Shown here piece after piece: positions 18,932 to 28,204 of a stretch of 62,388 nt of DNA. This stretch comes from CAYSBE01 sp046309355 (GTDB taxonomy: Bacteria > Bacteroidota > Bacteroidia > UKL13-3). Each line of letters begins with the position of its first letter. The first letter of the stretch is position 1. Under the pieces are notes generated by a model. It did not search any database, was not told the DNA's origin, and saw only the letters and a list, made by a program, of their open reading frames with translations. A program made the translations under genes and the position numbers. The stretch is taken from the NCBI GenBank assembly GCA_046309355.1, contig JBKCPL010000068.1, positions 1 through 62,388 of the forward strand. Reading direction: 5' to 3'.

Positions 18932-19642
18932 TTATTGGCTAACTAACGTGCCCACATTTTCGCCCTGACATACCTTAAGGAAATTTCCTTGTTTGTTCAT
19001 GTCAAATACAACAATGGGTAAATTGTTTTCCTGACAAAGTGTGATAGCAGTTAAATCCATCACATTTAATCCTTTTTCGTATACCTCGCTGAATGAGATG
19101 GTTTCATATCGTGTTGCCTGTTTATCTTTTTCGGGATCGGCTGTATAAATTCCGTCTACGCGTGTGCCTTTAAGTACAAGATTGGCCTCTATTTCAACAG
19201 CTCGCAGCGATGCAGCGGTATCGGTTGTGAAATACGGATTACCTGTTCCCGCACCAAAAATAACTACACGGCCTTTTTCAAGGTGGCGCATAGCACGTCT
19301 GCGAATAAACGGTTCGCATATTTGCTCCATTTTAATAGCCGATAACAAACGGGTTTTAATTCCTACACGCTCGAGTGCGCCTTGAAGTGCCATGGCATTT
19401 ATAACGGTAGCCAGCATACCCATGTAATCGCCCTGAGCCCTGTCTACTATACCTCCGGCTACGCCCTGCACTCCTCTGAAAATATTACCTCCTCCAATGA
19501 CGATGGCTACTTCTACGCCTGCGTCAGTAACTGTTTTAATATCGCGGGCATACTGGTCAAGAATTTTAGGGTCAATACCGTATTGTTGCTCACCCATCAG
19601 GGCTTCACCACTGAGTTTCAGAAGCACACGCTTGTATTTCAT
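18932..19642 (-). CDS. pyrH: UMP kinase
   Basis: A 236-residue hexameric-type bacterial UMP kinase. Motifs: KLSGEALMG (phosphate/ATP loop), IGGGNIFRG, DYMGMLATVINAMALQ and GTGNPYFTTDTAASLRA for UMP. It phosphorylates UMP to UDP with ATP in pyrimidine nucleotide synthesis, and is cytosolic. First gene of the pyrH-frr-GT51 run. A TAATTTG sequence (19671-19677, minus) lies 28 bases before the start and may be the promoter. Confidence 0.97.
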   Translation of the reverse strand: MKYKRVLLKLSGEALMGEQQYGIDPKILDQYARDIKTVTDAGVEVAIVIGGGNIFRGVQGVAGGIVDRAQGDYMGMLATVINAMALQGALERVGIKTRLLSAIKMEQICEPFIRRRAMRHLEKGRVVIFGAGTGNPYFTTDTAASLRAVEIEANLVLKGTRVDGIYTADPEKDKQATRYETISFSEVYEKGLNVMDLTAITLCQENNLPIVVFDMNKQGNFLKVCQGENVGTLVSQ

Positions 19643-19670
19643 GCTGTGATTGTTATTTTAAAAATCAGCG

Positions 19671-19677
19671 CAAATTA
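19671..19677 (-). promoter_or_regulatory. Candidate -7 element for pyrH (one-base-shorter variant)
   Basis: Minus strand TAATTTG followed by C. It is TAnTTTG, one base shorter than the consensus. The same variant precedes the genes at 29989 and 41714. Confidence 0.3.
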
Positions 19678-19765
19678 GTGTAAATAACAAGGAAAAAAAA
19701 TGTGCTATTATTCATACAGTTGCACCAAATGGTTTATCGTCTTTACACCGAATGCCGGGTATGTG

Positions 19766-20380
19766 TTAGTCTAATGCGAAACTGAATCCCAGCGAGACTG
19801 TAATTCCTCCGGGCTGAAATGCGCTCATCACTCTTTTTGTAAGCTGTGATGGCTGATAACCCGGAGTTGTAATTTCAAAATTTTTGGTGCGCTGTTGGCT
19901 TAGTGCAAAACTATACCCTGCTTCAATGTAAAAGCGACACCAGTCGCTCAAGCGCCAGAAGCGCATCCACGATGCATTCAATTGCCATACCGGATAAAGA
20001 TTAAAAGCTACGGTTGTATCCACTACAATTCCATTCGGATTAATCGTGTTTGTTTTTAGATCTATATCGCTTAAGCCGCTGGCTTGTGTTAAACTAAATG
20101 AAAATGCACGCTTAACCGGGTACTGCTTGTAAATGCGCATACCTGCACCCAATTTATTTCCCCATGTACCAAAACCAATACCACCAAAAACACTCCACTT
20201 ACCCGGCAATTTATATTCCATACTTATCCCCAGTAATCCGAAATGGTTGTTTAAACCTGAGCCGGTTGCCAGCCAGAATTGCTTAGCCTGAATGTTTTTT
20301 AACCGGTCAGCTTCCATTTTACTTTGCTGAGCCAATGATGCAGTTGCTGTAAACAGCAAAACAATGAATATCCTATACAT
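19766..20380 (-). CDS. Small outer-membrane beta-barrel-like protein
   Basis: 204 residues from the ATG at 20380, which gives a signal peptide (FIVLLFTATASLAQ). The mature part alternates hydrophobic and polar residues in short strands (WSVFGGIGFGTWGNKLGAGM, FYIEAGYSFALSQ) and ends in GITVSLGFSFALD, an aromatic-rich barrel-like terminus. No specific family recognised. Function unknown; an outer membrane location is inferred. The start overlaps the end of the hydrolase gene by 8 bases. Confidence 0.6.
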   Translation of the reverse strand: MYRIFIVLLFTATASLAQQSKMEADRLKNIQAKQFWLATGSGLNNHFGLLGISMEYKLPGKWSVFGGIGFGTWGNKLGAGMRIYKQYPVKRAFSFSLTQASGLSDIDLKTNTINPNGIVVDTTVAFNLYPVWQLNASWMRFWRLSDWCRFYIEAGYSFALSQQRTKNFEITTPGYQPSQLTKRVMSAFQPGGITVSLGFSFALD

Positions 20381-21014
20381 AACTAAGTGCTTGTTTAACT
20401 GAAGGCAAATGTAATTCATGCCCGCCATCAAAAATAATGCGAACGGAATTTAATTGCTGAATAACCTGTTCTACCTCGTTTTTCGTTTTGTGGTTCAATA
20501 AAGGGTCATGCTCGGCTGATATGTAAACGGTTTTTAGGTGTTCTATTTTACTGCTCAGCGGATGTCTTAACTCTATAGCTATATCGCCCGAACACATAAT
20601 GAAGCCGGTGAACCTATGCTGCGAATGATGCAGCCACCGTGATGCTGTGGCCACTCCCTGCGAAAATCCCAGCACGCACAAATGGCCGGAAAAATTTGCA
20701 GGCACTACCTCTGTGTACACGGTATTCAGGTAATAGATGTAATCGGCTATTTCAGATTCTCTGTCTTCGCTTGTCATCCATGATGCAGCAGGTTTGCCAC
20801 CTAAGCCTTTGCTGTAAAAACGGTTTAAGGCCTCAGGTGCTACAAATACTGTATCGGATGAAAATAGTGGCTCGAATTGCAGCATGAAATCGTAAGCAAG
20901 CTGTGCGTAGCCGTGCAGCACAAATACTATACGTGTTGTATGTTCGGTAATCGGGCCGGATATAAAATACCTGGCTGTTTTAATTACCTGCACATGTTTT
21001 TGTTCAATATGCAT
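20373..21014 (-). CDS. Alpha/beta hydrolase (carboxylesterase/phospholipase type)
   Basis: 213 residues. The nucleophile elbow is LGFSQGVA (Ser about residue 108), followed by the acid in ISAEHDPLLN and the histidine in FDGGHELHLP, completing a Ser-Asp-His triad. FVLHGYAQLAYDFM holds the oxyanion HG motif. There is no signal peptide, so it is probably cytosolic. The substrate is not known. The ATG at 21014 is preferred to 21035, which lies closer to the divergent GT9 promoter. Coupled to the following small membrane protein gene. Confidence 0.8.
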   Translation of the reverse strand: MHIEQKHVQVIKTARYFISGPITEHTTRIVFVLHGYAQLAYDFMLQFEPLFSSDTVFVAPEALNRFYSKGLGGKPAASWMTSEDRESEIADYIYYLNTVYTEVVPANFSGHLCVLGFSQGVATASRWLHHSQHRFTGFIMCSGDIAIELRHPLSSKIEHLKTVYISAEHDPLLNHKTKNEVEQVIQQLNSVRIIFDGGHELHLPSVKQALSYV

Positions 21015-21051
21015 AATTGCACTACAAGTATACACCCAAATGGGTAATGAT

Positions 21052-21059
21052 TACATTTG
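21052..21059 (+). promoter_or_regulatory. -7 promoter element abutting the GT9 start
   Basis: TACATTTG, exact TAnnTTTG, ends 4 bases before the ATG at 21064. It overlaps the longer ORF start at 21040 and therefore argues for 21064. Confidence 0.55.
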
Positions 21060-21063
21060 CTAC

Positions 21064-22224
21064 ATGTTGTATGGTATTAAAAATGCATATAAAGCTTTCA
21101 AAACACTGCGTGCGGATAAGAAGGCGCTGCGTGAGTTTGATAGGCATGCAGCATACGTAAAAAATGCTCATCAAACGCGATCAACAACATATTCCAACAT
21201 CCTTCTGCACTTAGTTGATATTGGCGACTATCTAACATTCCGCAATTTTTTGCCGTATTATCATCAGCTATGTGGCGACAATACATTGTTTATCGGCAAT
21301 ATGGCGTTCAAGCCCATTTACGATGAATACGACCGAACATTCAGACACACGTTGTGGCTCGATAAAAAAACGATTGGAGATTATGCCGGACGAAAGGCAT
21401 GGCTAAATACCCTTTCAACACTTCATGCCGAGCATGTGTATATGCCCGCTTACAATGCGAATGGATTTCCTGACCTACTAAGCTTATTGGCTTTTACGGA
21501 TAGTGAAAAAATAATTCCCTTGCATGGAGGTGATTCGTTTCAACAGCACTTTTTGGCCCGCTATAGTCAGCACACCACAAATAATAGCTTTATCGGTTCG
21601 TTGCGTAAAGACTTCCTGCACGAGTTTTTAAGAAATAAAGAAATTGCTGAGGCGCTTTGCGACCAAAAAATTCAGCTCGAAAAACCTTATCTACCGGTAA
21701 CCAAAAAACATTCAACTACGATAGTGGTGTTTTGTGGTGCTAATCATAAAAGTAAAATCTGGCCGGCATCACATTATGCAGCAGTTATTCGTGCTATCGA
21801 AACAGCACACCCGCAAACGTATGAATTTGTTCTAAGCGGATCTGTAAGCGAACGCGGTATGGAAAAAGCTATAGCTGATATTTTGTCAACTAACGTAAAA
21901 AATTTAACGCTGACTTGTGGCAAAACCACCTTGCCCGAACTTATTCAGCAAATAGCCGATGCATGTCTGCTCATTTCACCCGATACAGTTGCTCAGCATA
22001 TTGCTGCATCAACCACCACACCATGTGTAGTATACAGCAACGGAGTAAACTACTACCGTTTTATCAGCACACCTGAAACATTCAGCCATATGCATCATGC
22101 AGTGCCTCCATTGTTTATAAAAAAAGGCTATCCGCTTTGGCGTTTTGCACCGTCAAGTCTGGTAAGTACTATTCAGCCCGACACAGTCAGCACTCTTGCA
22201 TTAGGCCTACTAAACAGCCGTTAA
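21064..22224 (+). CDS. GT9 family glycosyltransferase (heptosyltransferase-like)
   Basis: 386 residues from the ATG at 21064, chosen because the promoter element sits just before it. The C-terminal Rossmann domain has the heptosyltransferase pattern: VVFCGANHKSKIWPASHYA for the phosphate loop and LISPDTVAQHIAASTTTPCVVY, matching the SDSGPMHIAAA motif with Asp retained. It likely transfers an ADP-sugar onto a lipid A core or similar acceptor. A phosphoheptose isomerase (gmhA, 50181) elsewhere in the window is compatible with heptose use. Confidence 0.78.
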   Translation: MLYGIKNAYKAFKTLRADKKALREFDRHAAYVKNAHQTRSTTYSNILLHLVDIGDYLTFRNFLPYYHQLCGDNTLFIGNMAFKPIYDEYDRTFRHTLWLDKKTIGDYAGRKAWLNTLSTLHAEHVYMPAYNANGFPDLLSLLAFTDSEKIIPLHGGDSFQQHFLARYSQHTTNNSFIGSLRKDFLHEFLRNKEIAEALCDQKIQLEKPYLPVTKKHSTTIVVFCGANHKSKIWPASHYAAVIRAIETAHPQTYEFVLSGSVSERGMEKAIADILSTNVKNLTLTCGKTTLPELIQQIADACLLISPDTVAQHIAASTTTPCVVYSNGVNYYRFISTPETFSHMHHAVPPLFIKKGYPLWRFAPSSLVSTIQPDTVSTLALGLLNSR

Positions 22225-22236
22225 TTGTTTTTTGCT

Positions 22237-22244
22237 TACATTTG
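22237..22244 (+). promoter_or_regulatory. -7 promoter element of the efflux locus
   Basis: TACATTTG, exact match, ends 7 bases before the ATG at 22252. It probably starts the small His-rich gene and perhaps the RND genes. Confidence 0.55.
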
Positions 22245-22251
22245 CCCACGA

Positions 22252-22632
22252 ATGAAAAAAGTCGCAGCACTTATTCTTAGCATTCATTTTTTAATTTCGG
22301 GCTTTATGCCCGAACAAAACCTTTCGGAGTGGAGCAAGCTTCCTTCGCTGGTACAGCATTACTATCACCACACGCAGGAACACAACCAAACCCTTTCATT
22401 TATTGAGTTTCTGGCTCTTCATTATGGCGATACTCAGCATGCCGAAGAAGAAAATCACGATGACCTGCCACTGTTTAACAGTGTATGCCATTGCCTGCTG
22501 TTTGTGCACCAAGAAAACCAGTCGTTGATTCAAGCTGTTCCATTGTTAAGCAGTGTGGCATTTGCCGGCTATGCCAATGCCTATGCAGGTACGCGTAGCG
22601 TCTCTATATTTCAGCCTCCCCGTTTTAGCTGA
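22252..22632 (+). CDS. Small exported His-rich protein upstream of metal efflux genes
   Basis: 126 residues with a signal peptide (VAALILSIHFLISGFMPEQ). The mature part is rich in His and acidic residues (YYHHTQEHNQ, HYGDTQHAEEENHDD), with CHC in the middle (NSVCHCLLF), and ends in FQPPRFS. Proteins of this layout often sit before CusA/CzcA-type pumps in Bacteroidota. Metal binding or sensing in the periplasm is inferred from composition and position; no defined family is claimed. The start at 22252 is supported by the promoter and the signal peptide. Confidence 0.65.
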   Translation: MKKVAALILSIHFLISGFMPEQNLSEWSKLPSLVQHYYHHTQEHNQTLSFIEFLALHYGDTQHAEEENHDDLPLFNSVCHCLLFVHQENQSLIQAVPLLSSVAFAGYANAYAGTRSVSIFQPPRFS

Positions 22633-22671
22633 TTGTATTAACAGCTGACACATAGGTCAGACGTATGCCGT

Positions 22672-22679
22672 TACTTTTA
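22672..22679 (+). promoter_or_regulatory. Possible second promoter before the RND gene
   Basis: TACTTTTA, one mismatch from TAnnTTTG, 48 bases before the ATG at 22728. It could allow transcription of the pump apart from the small gene. Confidence 0.25.
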
Positions 22680-22727
22680 CGGCTACACATTCCACATTTC
22701 TCATTTACTTAAATTCTATGCAAGGTT

Positions 22728-25700
22728 ATGCTTGACCGCATTATATGGTTTTCTATACACCGAAAACCCGTTATCGCACTATTAGTAACTGCGCTGGTTG
22801 CCTGGGGTAGCTATGCGCTTACACAACTTCCAATTGATGCTGTACCCGATATTACAAATAATCAGGTACAGGTCATCACACGTTCACCGGCTTTCAGCGC
22901 ACAGGATATTGAACGTATCATCACCTTTCCTGTTGAGCAGTCAATGACCACAATTCCTCATTTGGTTGAAATGCGTTCATTTTCCCGATTTGGCTTATCT
23001 GTTGTAACATTGGTTTTTGACGAAGAGATAGATGTGTACTGGGCACGGCAGCAGGTAAACGAACGCCTTACACAGGTAAAAAATGATTTGCCGGCAGACA
23101 TGGGGCTACCCGAAATAGCGCCTGTAACTACCGGGTTGGGAGAAATATTTCAGTACACGCTGAAGGTAAAAGCAGGTTATGAAAATACTTACCCAATAAC
23201 AGAATTACGCACTATACAAGACTGGATAGTCAGACGGCAACTGCTGGGTACAAAAGGAGTGGCCGATGTGAGCAGTTTCGGGGGCTATATAAAACAATAC
23301 GAGGTAGCAGTTAATCCGCAGCAGTTAAAAAGTTTTGGCATAGGATTACAGGATGTATTTGCTGCACTGCAAAACGGAAATAAAAATACCGGTGGCGCAT
23401 ACATCGAAAAATATCCAAACGTATACTTCATACGCAGTGAAGGAATAGTGGGTACGCTAAGCGATATTGAAAACTGTGTAGTGAAAAAAAATGACAGTGG
23501 TACACCCATATTGGTAAAGCATGTGGCTCAGGTAAATTTGGGACACGCTGTACGTTATGGAGCCATGACGTTAAATAATTCAGGAGAAACAGTAGGCGGT
23601 ATTGTGTTGATGCTAAAAGGAGAAAATTCATCGGCAGTAATTCACGATGTAAAAGATCGCATAGCTCTTATTGAAAAAAATCTTCCGGAGGGTGTAAGTA
23701 TTGAGCCATTTCTTGACCGAACCAAACTGGTAACGGGTGCAATAAAAACCGTAAGTACAAATCTGATTGAAGGTGCACTTATTGTCATATTTGTTCTTGT
23801 ATTGCTTCTTGGAAATGTACGTGCCGGATTCATTGTTGCTTCAGTTATTCCGCTGGCTATGCTTTTTGCCGTTGGCATGATGCATGCCTTTGGCGTATCA
23901 GGAAATCTGATGAGTTTAGGCGCTATTGATTTCGGTTTGATTGTTGACGGGGCTGTAATTATTGTAGAGGCTACGTTGCACCACTTGCAGATACGTAAAA
24001 ACGTCATATCGGATCGTAAACAATTCAATGAAGAACTATACAAGGCGGCATCGGGTATTCGATCAAGCGCGGCTTTTGGCGAAATAATCATACTTATTGT
24101 TTACCTGCCCATACTGGCTCTTACAGGCATCGAAGGCAAAATGTTTAAGCCGATGGCTCAAACGGTTTCATTTGCCATACTGGGTGCATTTCTGCTTTCA
24201 GTTACCTACGTACCCATGATATGTTCGTTGGTACTAACCACATCAGGAAAACTTTCGTTCACGTGGTCTGAACGATTTATTGCAGGTGCATACCGCATGT
24301 ACAAACCTTTACTTGAAAAAGTACTATACCGGCCGCGTTATTTTATAGCCGCTGCTATACTGCTGTTTAGCCTATCAGTGGCACTATTCACAAACCTCGG
24401 AGCTGAATTTATACCCACGCTTAATGAGGGTGATTTTGCAGTGGAAACACGCCTTTTGCCCGGAACAGGAATTTCTAAAACTGTAGAAGTAGCGCAAAAA
24501 AGTGCTCAGGTTTTAACCGATCATTTTCCTGAAGTGCTAAAAGTGGTGGGCAAAATAGGAACCAGTGAAATACCGATGGACCCCATGCCTTTAGAAGCAT
24601 GCGACCTGATGATTATTTTAAAAGACAAACACGAATGGACAAGTGCAGCCGATCGTGATGAGCTGGCTACTAAAATGCAGGAGCAGCTTGAAGAACACAT
24701 GCCCGGAGTAACCTTTGGTTTTCAGCAACCCATACAAATGCGCTTCAACGAACTCATGACAGGTGCACGTCAGGATGTAGTACTGAAAATATATGGCGAA
24801 GACCTGGCACAGCTTGCTGTGTATGCACGCAAACTTGGAAAATTATGCAGCCAGGTAGAGGGCGCAGAAGATGTATACGTTGAGCCCATTGAAGGAATAG
24901 AACAAGTACTCATCCGCATCAACCGTAGTAGCCTGGCTCGTTACGGCTTAAGCGTAAACGAAGTAAATACTGCCATTTATACCGCACTGGCTGGTGCATC
25001 GGCAGGTGTGGTGTTTGAAAAAGAACGCAGGTTTGATTTGGTAGTTCGTGCAGACACACTTGCAAAAACAGATTTAGTCCAATTGCAACAGTTGCCCGTT
25101 GTGTTTGATAACGGGAAAACCATCCCGCTGAGTGAAGTAGCAGAAATAGTAAAAGAACTAGCACCAAACCAAATACAACGCGATGAAGGAAAAAGAAGAG
25201 TCATTGTAGGTTTCAATGTGAGGGGAAGAGATGTTGAAAGTATAGTGCAGGACGTGAAGAAAAAAGCCGAACAACAAGTAAACATGGAACCCGGATATTA
25301 CATAACCTATGGTGGTGCCTTTAAGAATCTGGAAGAAGCACGTACACGTTTACTCTTTGCAGTGCCTGCTGCATTGCTGCTCATTTTTGCTTTGTTGTAT
25401 TTTACATTTCATTCCGTAGTTCAGTCGCTGTTAATTTTCACAGCTATTCCACTTTCTGCCATTGGAGGCATTGTAGCGCTGTGGCTTAGAGATATGCCCT
25501 TCAGCATATCGGCCGGCATAGGTTTCATTGCTTTATTTGGCGTAGCAGTTCTGAACGGAATTGTTCTTGTTGCTGAATTTAACAGACTCATAAAAGATGA
25601 AAACGAATCGTGGGAAAATGCCATACGAAATGCCACACGTACACGACTACGGCCTGTTATCATGACTGCATTGGTGGCCTCGCTAGGATTTTTACCCATG

Positions 25701-27074
25701 GCACTATCATCAGGCGATGGTGCAGAAGTGCAAAAGCCATTGGCTACTGTTGTTATTGGCGGCCTCATTACTTCTACATTACTTACGCTTTTTATGATTC
25801 CTGTATTACTACAATTATCCGTGCGATATACGCGCACTACATTTACTGTACTCCTCAGTCTTGTTCTGGTTTACGCATCTGATGTATCGGCACAGCAAGC
25901 TAATAAAATAACACTGGAGCAGGCTGTTGACCTGGCATGGAGCAATAACCAACAGGTGAAAGCAGCAAATCTGGAAACCGATTTACGTAAAAAACAACAG
26001 GCAGGTTGGTTCGAACTTCCCAAAACAGATGTGAACCTGATGTATGGCCAGTACAACAGTTTTGCACGCAATGACAACAACATCAGCATTGCACAAACAT
26101 TGCCATTCAGCACATTTACCGGTAGTCAGCGTGCATACGGAAAAGCGCTGACTGCATTAAGCTCTTACCAATTAGACGCAGTGAAAAATGATATGCGCAA
26201 ACAGGTAACCGATGCGTATGTAAAGGTGAATCATGCATTGTTGCTGGAAACTAAATTTAAACAGCTTGATTCTATTTGGGGGCACATGGAACAAGCATCC
26301 AAAAAACGATTCGATGCTGGCGACATAACTGCACTTGCCTACGGAACGGTTGTCAATCAGCGCATGGAAATACAGGCACAGTTGTGGCAAAGCAGCGAAA
26401 CAGTTAAGCAACTTTACACACAGCTGACATCACTTTTGCAGATAACCGATTCAGTACAAATTGCTGATACCGGTGTTTTTTTACTTTCTGATGCGGTGAT
26501 GCAACAAGCTGTTTCAGCCGATGAAAATCCAGTAACACAATATGCATTACAAAGTAAAGTTGTAGCCGAAAAACAAAAGAATGTGGAATGGAACAGGGCC
26601 TTGCCCGACCTGCGGCTGGGTTACTTTAATCAAACACTTATTGGTTCACACAACGTGAGTGGCACAGAGGTGCTGTATAGCTCCAATGCACGGTTTCAGG
26701 GAATCAATATTGGCCTGGCTGTGCCGGTTTGGTTTTTTCCTGATCGGTCGCGCATACAGGCTGCCGAAATAGAAAAGCAAAAACGAAACGCCTTGTACCT
26801 GTCGACTCAAAAACAATGGAGTGCGCAAATGCAACATTCCCGTGCCAACTACAGTAAACACAAAGGCTTATTAACGTATTACACAGAATCGGCTGTACCG
26901 CTGGCAAGAAAAACTATGCAGCAAAGTATTGCAGCATTAAAAGCTGGCGAAATAGCGTACAGCGAGTTTCTGGTATATTCCAAACAATCTGTCGATACCG
27001 AAATACGATACCTGCAAGCCATTCTCGATTATAACTTAACCTTATCCGAAATTCACTACTTAATGAACCGTTAA
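22728..27074 (+). CDS. CusA/CzcA heavy-metal RND pump fused to TolC-like outer membrane factor
   Basis: 1448 residues. Residues 1-1040 form a full HME-RND pump: VPDITNNQVQV, the proton-relay helix DFGLIVDGAVIIVE (both Asp and the Glu of the CzcA motif), LGAEFIPTLNEGDFAVE, and a second set of helices ending in MIPVLLQL. After a stretch that looks like a signal peptide (TFTVLLSLVLVYASDVSAQQ, about 1037-1056), a TolC-like OMF domain begins with ITLEQAVDLAWSNNQQVK and ends in ILDYNLTLSEIHYLM. It exports monovalent or divalent metals (Cu/Ag or Zn/Co/Cd). Such fusions are known in Bacteroidota. It is 2 bases from the membrane fusion protein gene. Confidence 0.93.
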   Translation: MLDRIIWFSIHRKPVIALLVTALVAWGSYALTQLPIDAVPDITNNQVQVITRSPAFSAQDIERIITFPVEQSMTTIPHLVEMRSFSRFGLSVVTLVFDEEIDVYWARQQVNERLTQVKNDLPADMGLPEIAPVTTGLGEIFQYTLKVKAGYENTYPITELRTIQDWIVRRQLLGTKGVADVSSFGGYIKQYEVAVNPQQLKSFGIGLQDVFAALQNGNKNTGGAYIEKYPNVYFIRSEGIVGTLSDIENCVVKKNDSGTPILVKHVAQVNLGHAVRYGAMTLNNSGETVGGIVLMLKGENSSAVIHDVKDRIALIEKNLPEGVSIEPFLDRTKLVTGAIKTVSTNLIEGALIVIFVLVLLLGNVRAGFIVASVIPLAMLFAVGMMHAFGVSGNLMSLGAIDFGLIVDGAVIIVEATLHHLQIRKNVISDRKQFNEELYKAASGIRSSAAFGEIIILIVYLPILALTGIEGKMFKPMAQTVSFAILGAFLLSVTYVPMICSLVLTTSGKLSFTWSERFIAGAYRMYKPLLEKVLYRPRYFIAAAILLFSLSVALFTNLGAEFIPTLNEGDFAVETRLLPGTGISKTVEVAQKSAQVLTDHFPEVLKVVGKIGTSEIPMDPMPLEACDLMIILKDKHEWTSAADRDELATKMQEQLEEHMPGVTFGFQQPIQMRFNELMTGARQDVVLKIYGEDLAQLAVYARKLGKLCSQVEGAEDVYVEPIEGIEQVLIRINRSSLARYGLSVNEVNTAIYTALAGASAGVVFEKERRFDLVVRADTLAKTDLVQLQQLPVVFDNGKTIPLSEVAEIVKELAPNQIQRDEGKRRVIVGFNVRGRDVESIVQDVKKKAEQQVNMEPGYYITYGGAFKNLEEARTRLLFAVPAALLLIFALLYFTFHSVVQSLLIFTAIPLSAIGGIVALWLRDMPFSISAGIGFIALFGVAVLNGIVLVAEFNRLIKDENESWENAIRNATRTRLRPVIMTALVASLGFLPMALSSGDGAEVQKPLATVVIGGLITSTLLTLFMIPVLLQLSVRYTRTTFTVLLSLVLVYASDVSAQQANKITLEQAVDLAWSNNQQVKAANLETDLRKKQQAGWFELPKTDVNLMYGQYNSFARNDNNISIAQTLPFSTFTGSQRAYGKALTALSSYQLDAVKNDMRKQVTDAYVKVNHALLLETKFKQLDSIWGHMEQASKKRFDAGDITALAYGTVVNQRMEIQAQLWQSSETVKQLYTQLTSLLQITDSVQIADTGVFLLSDAVMQQAVSADENPVTQYALQSKVVAEKQKNVEWNRALPDLRLGYFNQTLIGSHNVSGTEVLYSSNARFQGINIGLAVPVWFFPDRSRIQAAEIEKQKRNALYLSTQKQWSAQMQHSRANYSKHKGLLTYYTESAVPLARKTMQQSIAALKAGEIAYSEFLVYSKQSVDTEIRYLQAILDYNLTLSEIHYLMNR

Positions 27075-27075
27075 C

Positions 27076-28200
27076 ATGAATAAATTACTCGTATTATTTA
27101 TAGGTATTGCTGCTATATCGTGTAGCAGCCCTACCGTACAGGAAACTACAGAAACAACTGATGAACAACATTCCGTAATTGTTTCGCTTACTGATGAGCA
27201 GTATGCATCTGTCGGATTAAAAACCGCTAAACCCGACTTAAATTATATTTCGGGTAGCATTGAGGCAACCGGAATGCTGGATGTGCCGCCTCAGCAAGCA
27301 GTATCTGTTATGGCATTGTTTGGTGGTTATGTAAAAAGCACAGATATGCTTCAGGGCAAGCAGGTGAAAAAAGGCGATGTGTTATGTGTGATGCAAAATC
27401 CATCGTACATACAACTGCAACAGGAATACCTGGATATAAAAAGTCAGTTAGAGTTTTTGCAGGCCGACTTTGAGCGGCAAAAACAACTGGCTGCCGAGCA
27501 GGTAAATTCACCCAAAACCTTTCAGCAGGCAAAAGCTCAGTATGAATCGGCTAAGGCAAAACTCAATGGCATTAAAGCACAGTTGCTGATGCTGAATGTG
27601 CCGCTAAATACATTAGACGCAGGCGTAATTTCTCCAACGGTTAATATAACTTCTCCTATAAACGGCTACATCACCGAGATGAAAATTAATCTGGGCTCAT
27701 ATGTGCAGCCACAGGATTTATTATTTCGAATTATCGACCCCGAACATCTGCATGCCGAACTTCAGGTGTTTGAAAAAGATATACCGTACATTTCGAAAAA
27801 TCAAAAAGTACACATACGGCTGGTGAATGAGCAAAAGATACGAACGGCTCATGTTTACTTAATCAACAAAGAAATAAGTGCTGAACGCACTGTACGTGTA
27901 CATTGCCATTTGGATGTGGAAGATCAGTCGCTTATACCGGGTACTTACCTGCATGCGCAAGTATTTAATGACGCCCAAAAGCACTATACATTACCCGAAT
28001 CGGCTGTAGTATCCTACAACGGTAGGCAGTATGTATTTTCTGTTACTGCAAAAAAACTGGAGTATGAAATGATTCCTGTAAATCTACTGCTGACAAAAGA
28101 TAAAAGTTGTGTCGTTAATCCTTTGGACACATCGAAGCGTTATGTTGTACAAGGCGCATACGATCTGCTAAGCAAGGTGAACAACAAATCAGACGACTGA
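27076..28200 (+). CDS. Efflux RND periplasmic adaptor (CusB/CzcB type lipoprotein)
   Basis: 374 residues with a lipoprotein signal (FIGIAAISC, Cys about residue 16). The HlyD-like core is visible: MALFGGYVKSTDMLQGKQVKKGDVL (barrel/lipoyl half), an alpha-hairpin (LEFLQADFERQKQLAAEQV, KAQYESAKAKLNG), the second lipoyl half NITSPINGYITEMKINLGSYV, and a beta-barrel. It bridges the RND pump to the OMF part, which here is fused to the pump. No CusB N-terminal His-rich extension was seen. It starts one base after the pump stop. Confidence 0.92.
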   Translation: MNKLLVLFIGIAAISCSSPTVQETTETTDEQHSVIVSLTDEQYASVGLKTAKPDLNYISGSIEATGMLDVPPQQAVSVMALFGGYVKSTDMLQGKQVKKGDVLCVMQNPSYIQLQQEYLDIKSQLEFLQADFERQKQLAAEQVNSPKTFQQAKAQYESAKAKLNGIKAQLLMLNVPLNTLDAGVISPTVNITSPINGYITEMKINLGSYVQPQDLLFRIIDPEHLHAELQVFEKDIPYISKNQKVHIRLVNEQKIRTAHVYLINKEISAERTVRVHCHLDVEDQSLIPGTYLHAQVFNDAQKHYTLPESAVVSYNGRQYVFSVTAKKLEYEMIPVNLLLTKDKSCVVNPLDTSKRYVVQGAYDLLSKVNNKSDD

Positions 28201-28204
28201 TGCA

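Noticed and set aside
25421..25837. 138-codon minus ORF inside the RND gene
   Set aside because: Shadow of the pump's coding frame; no start context or family match.
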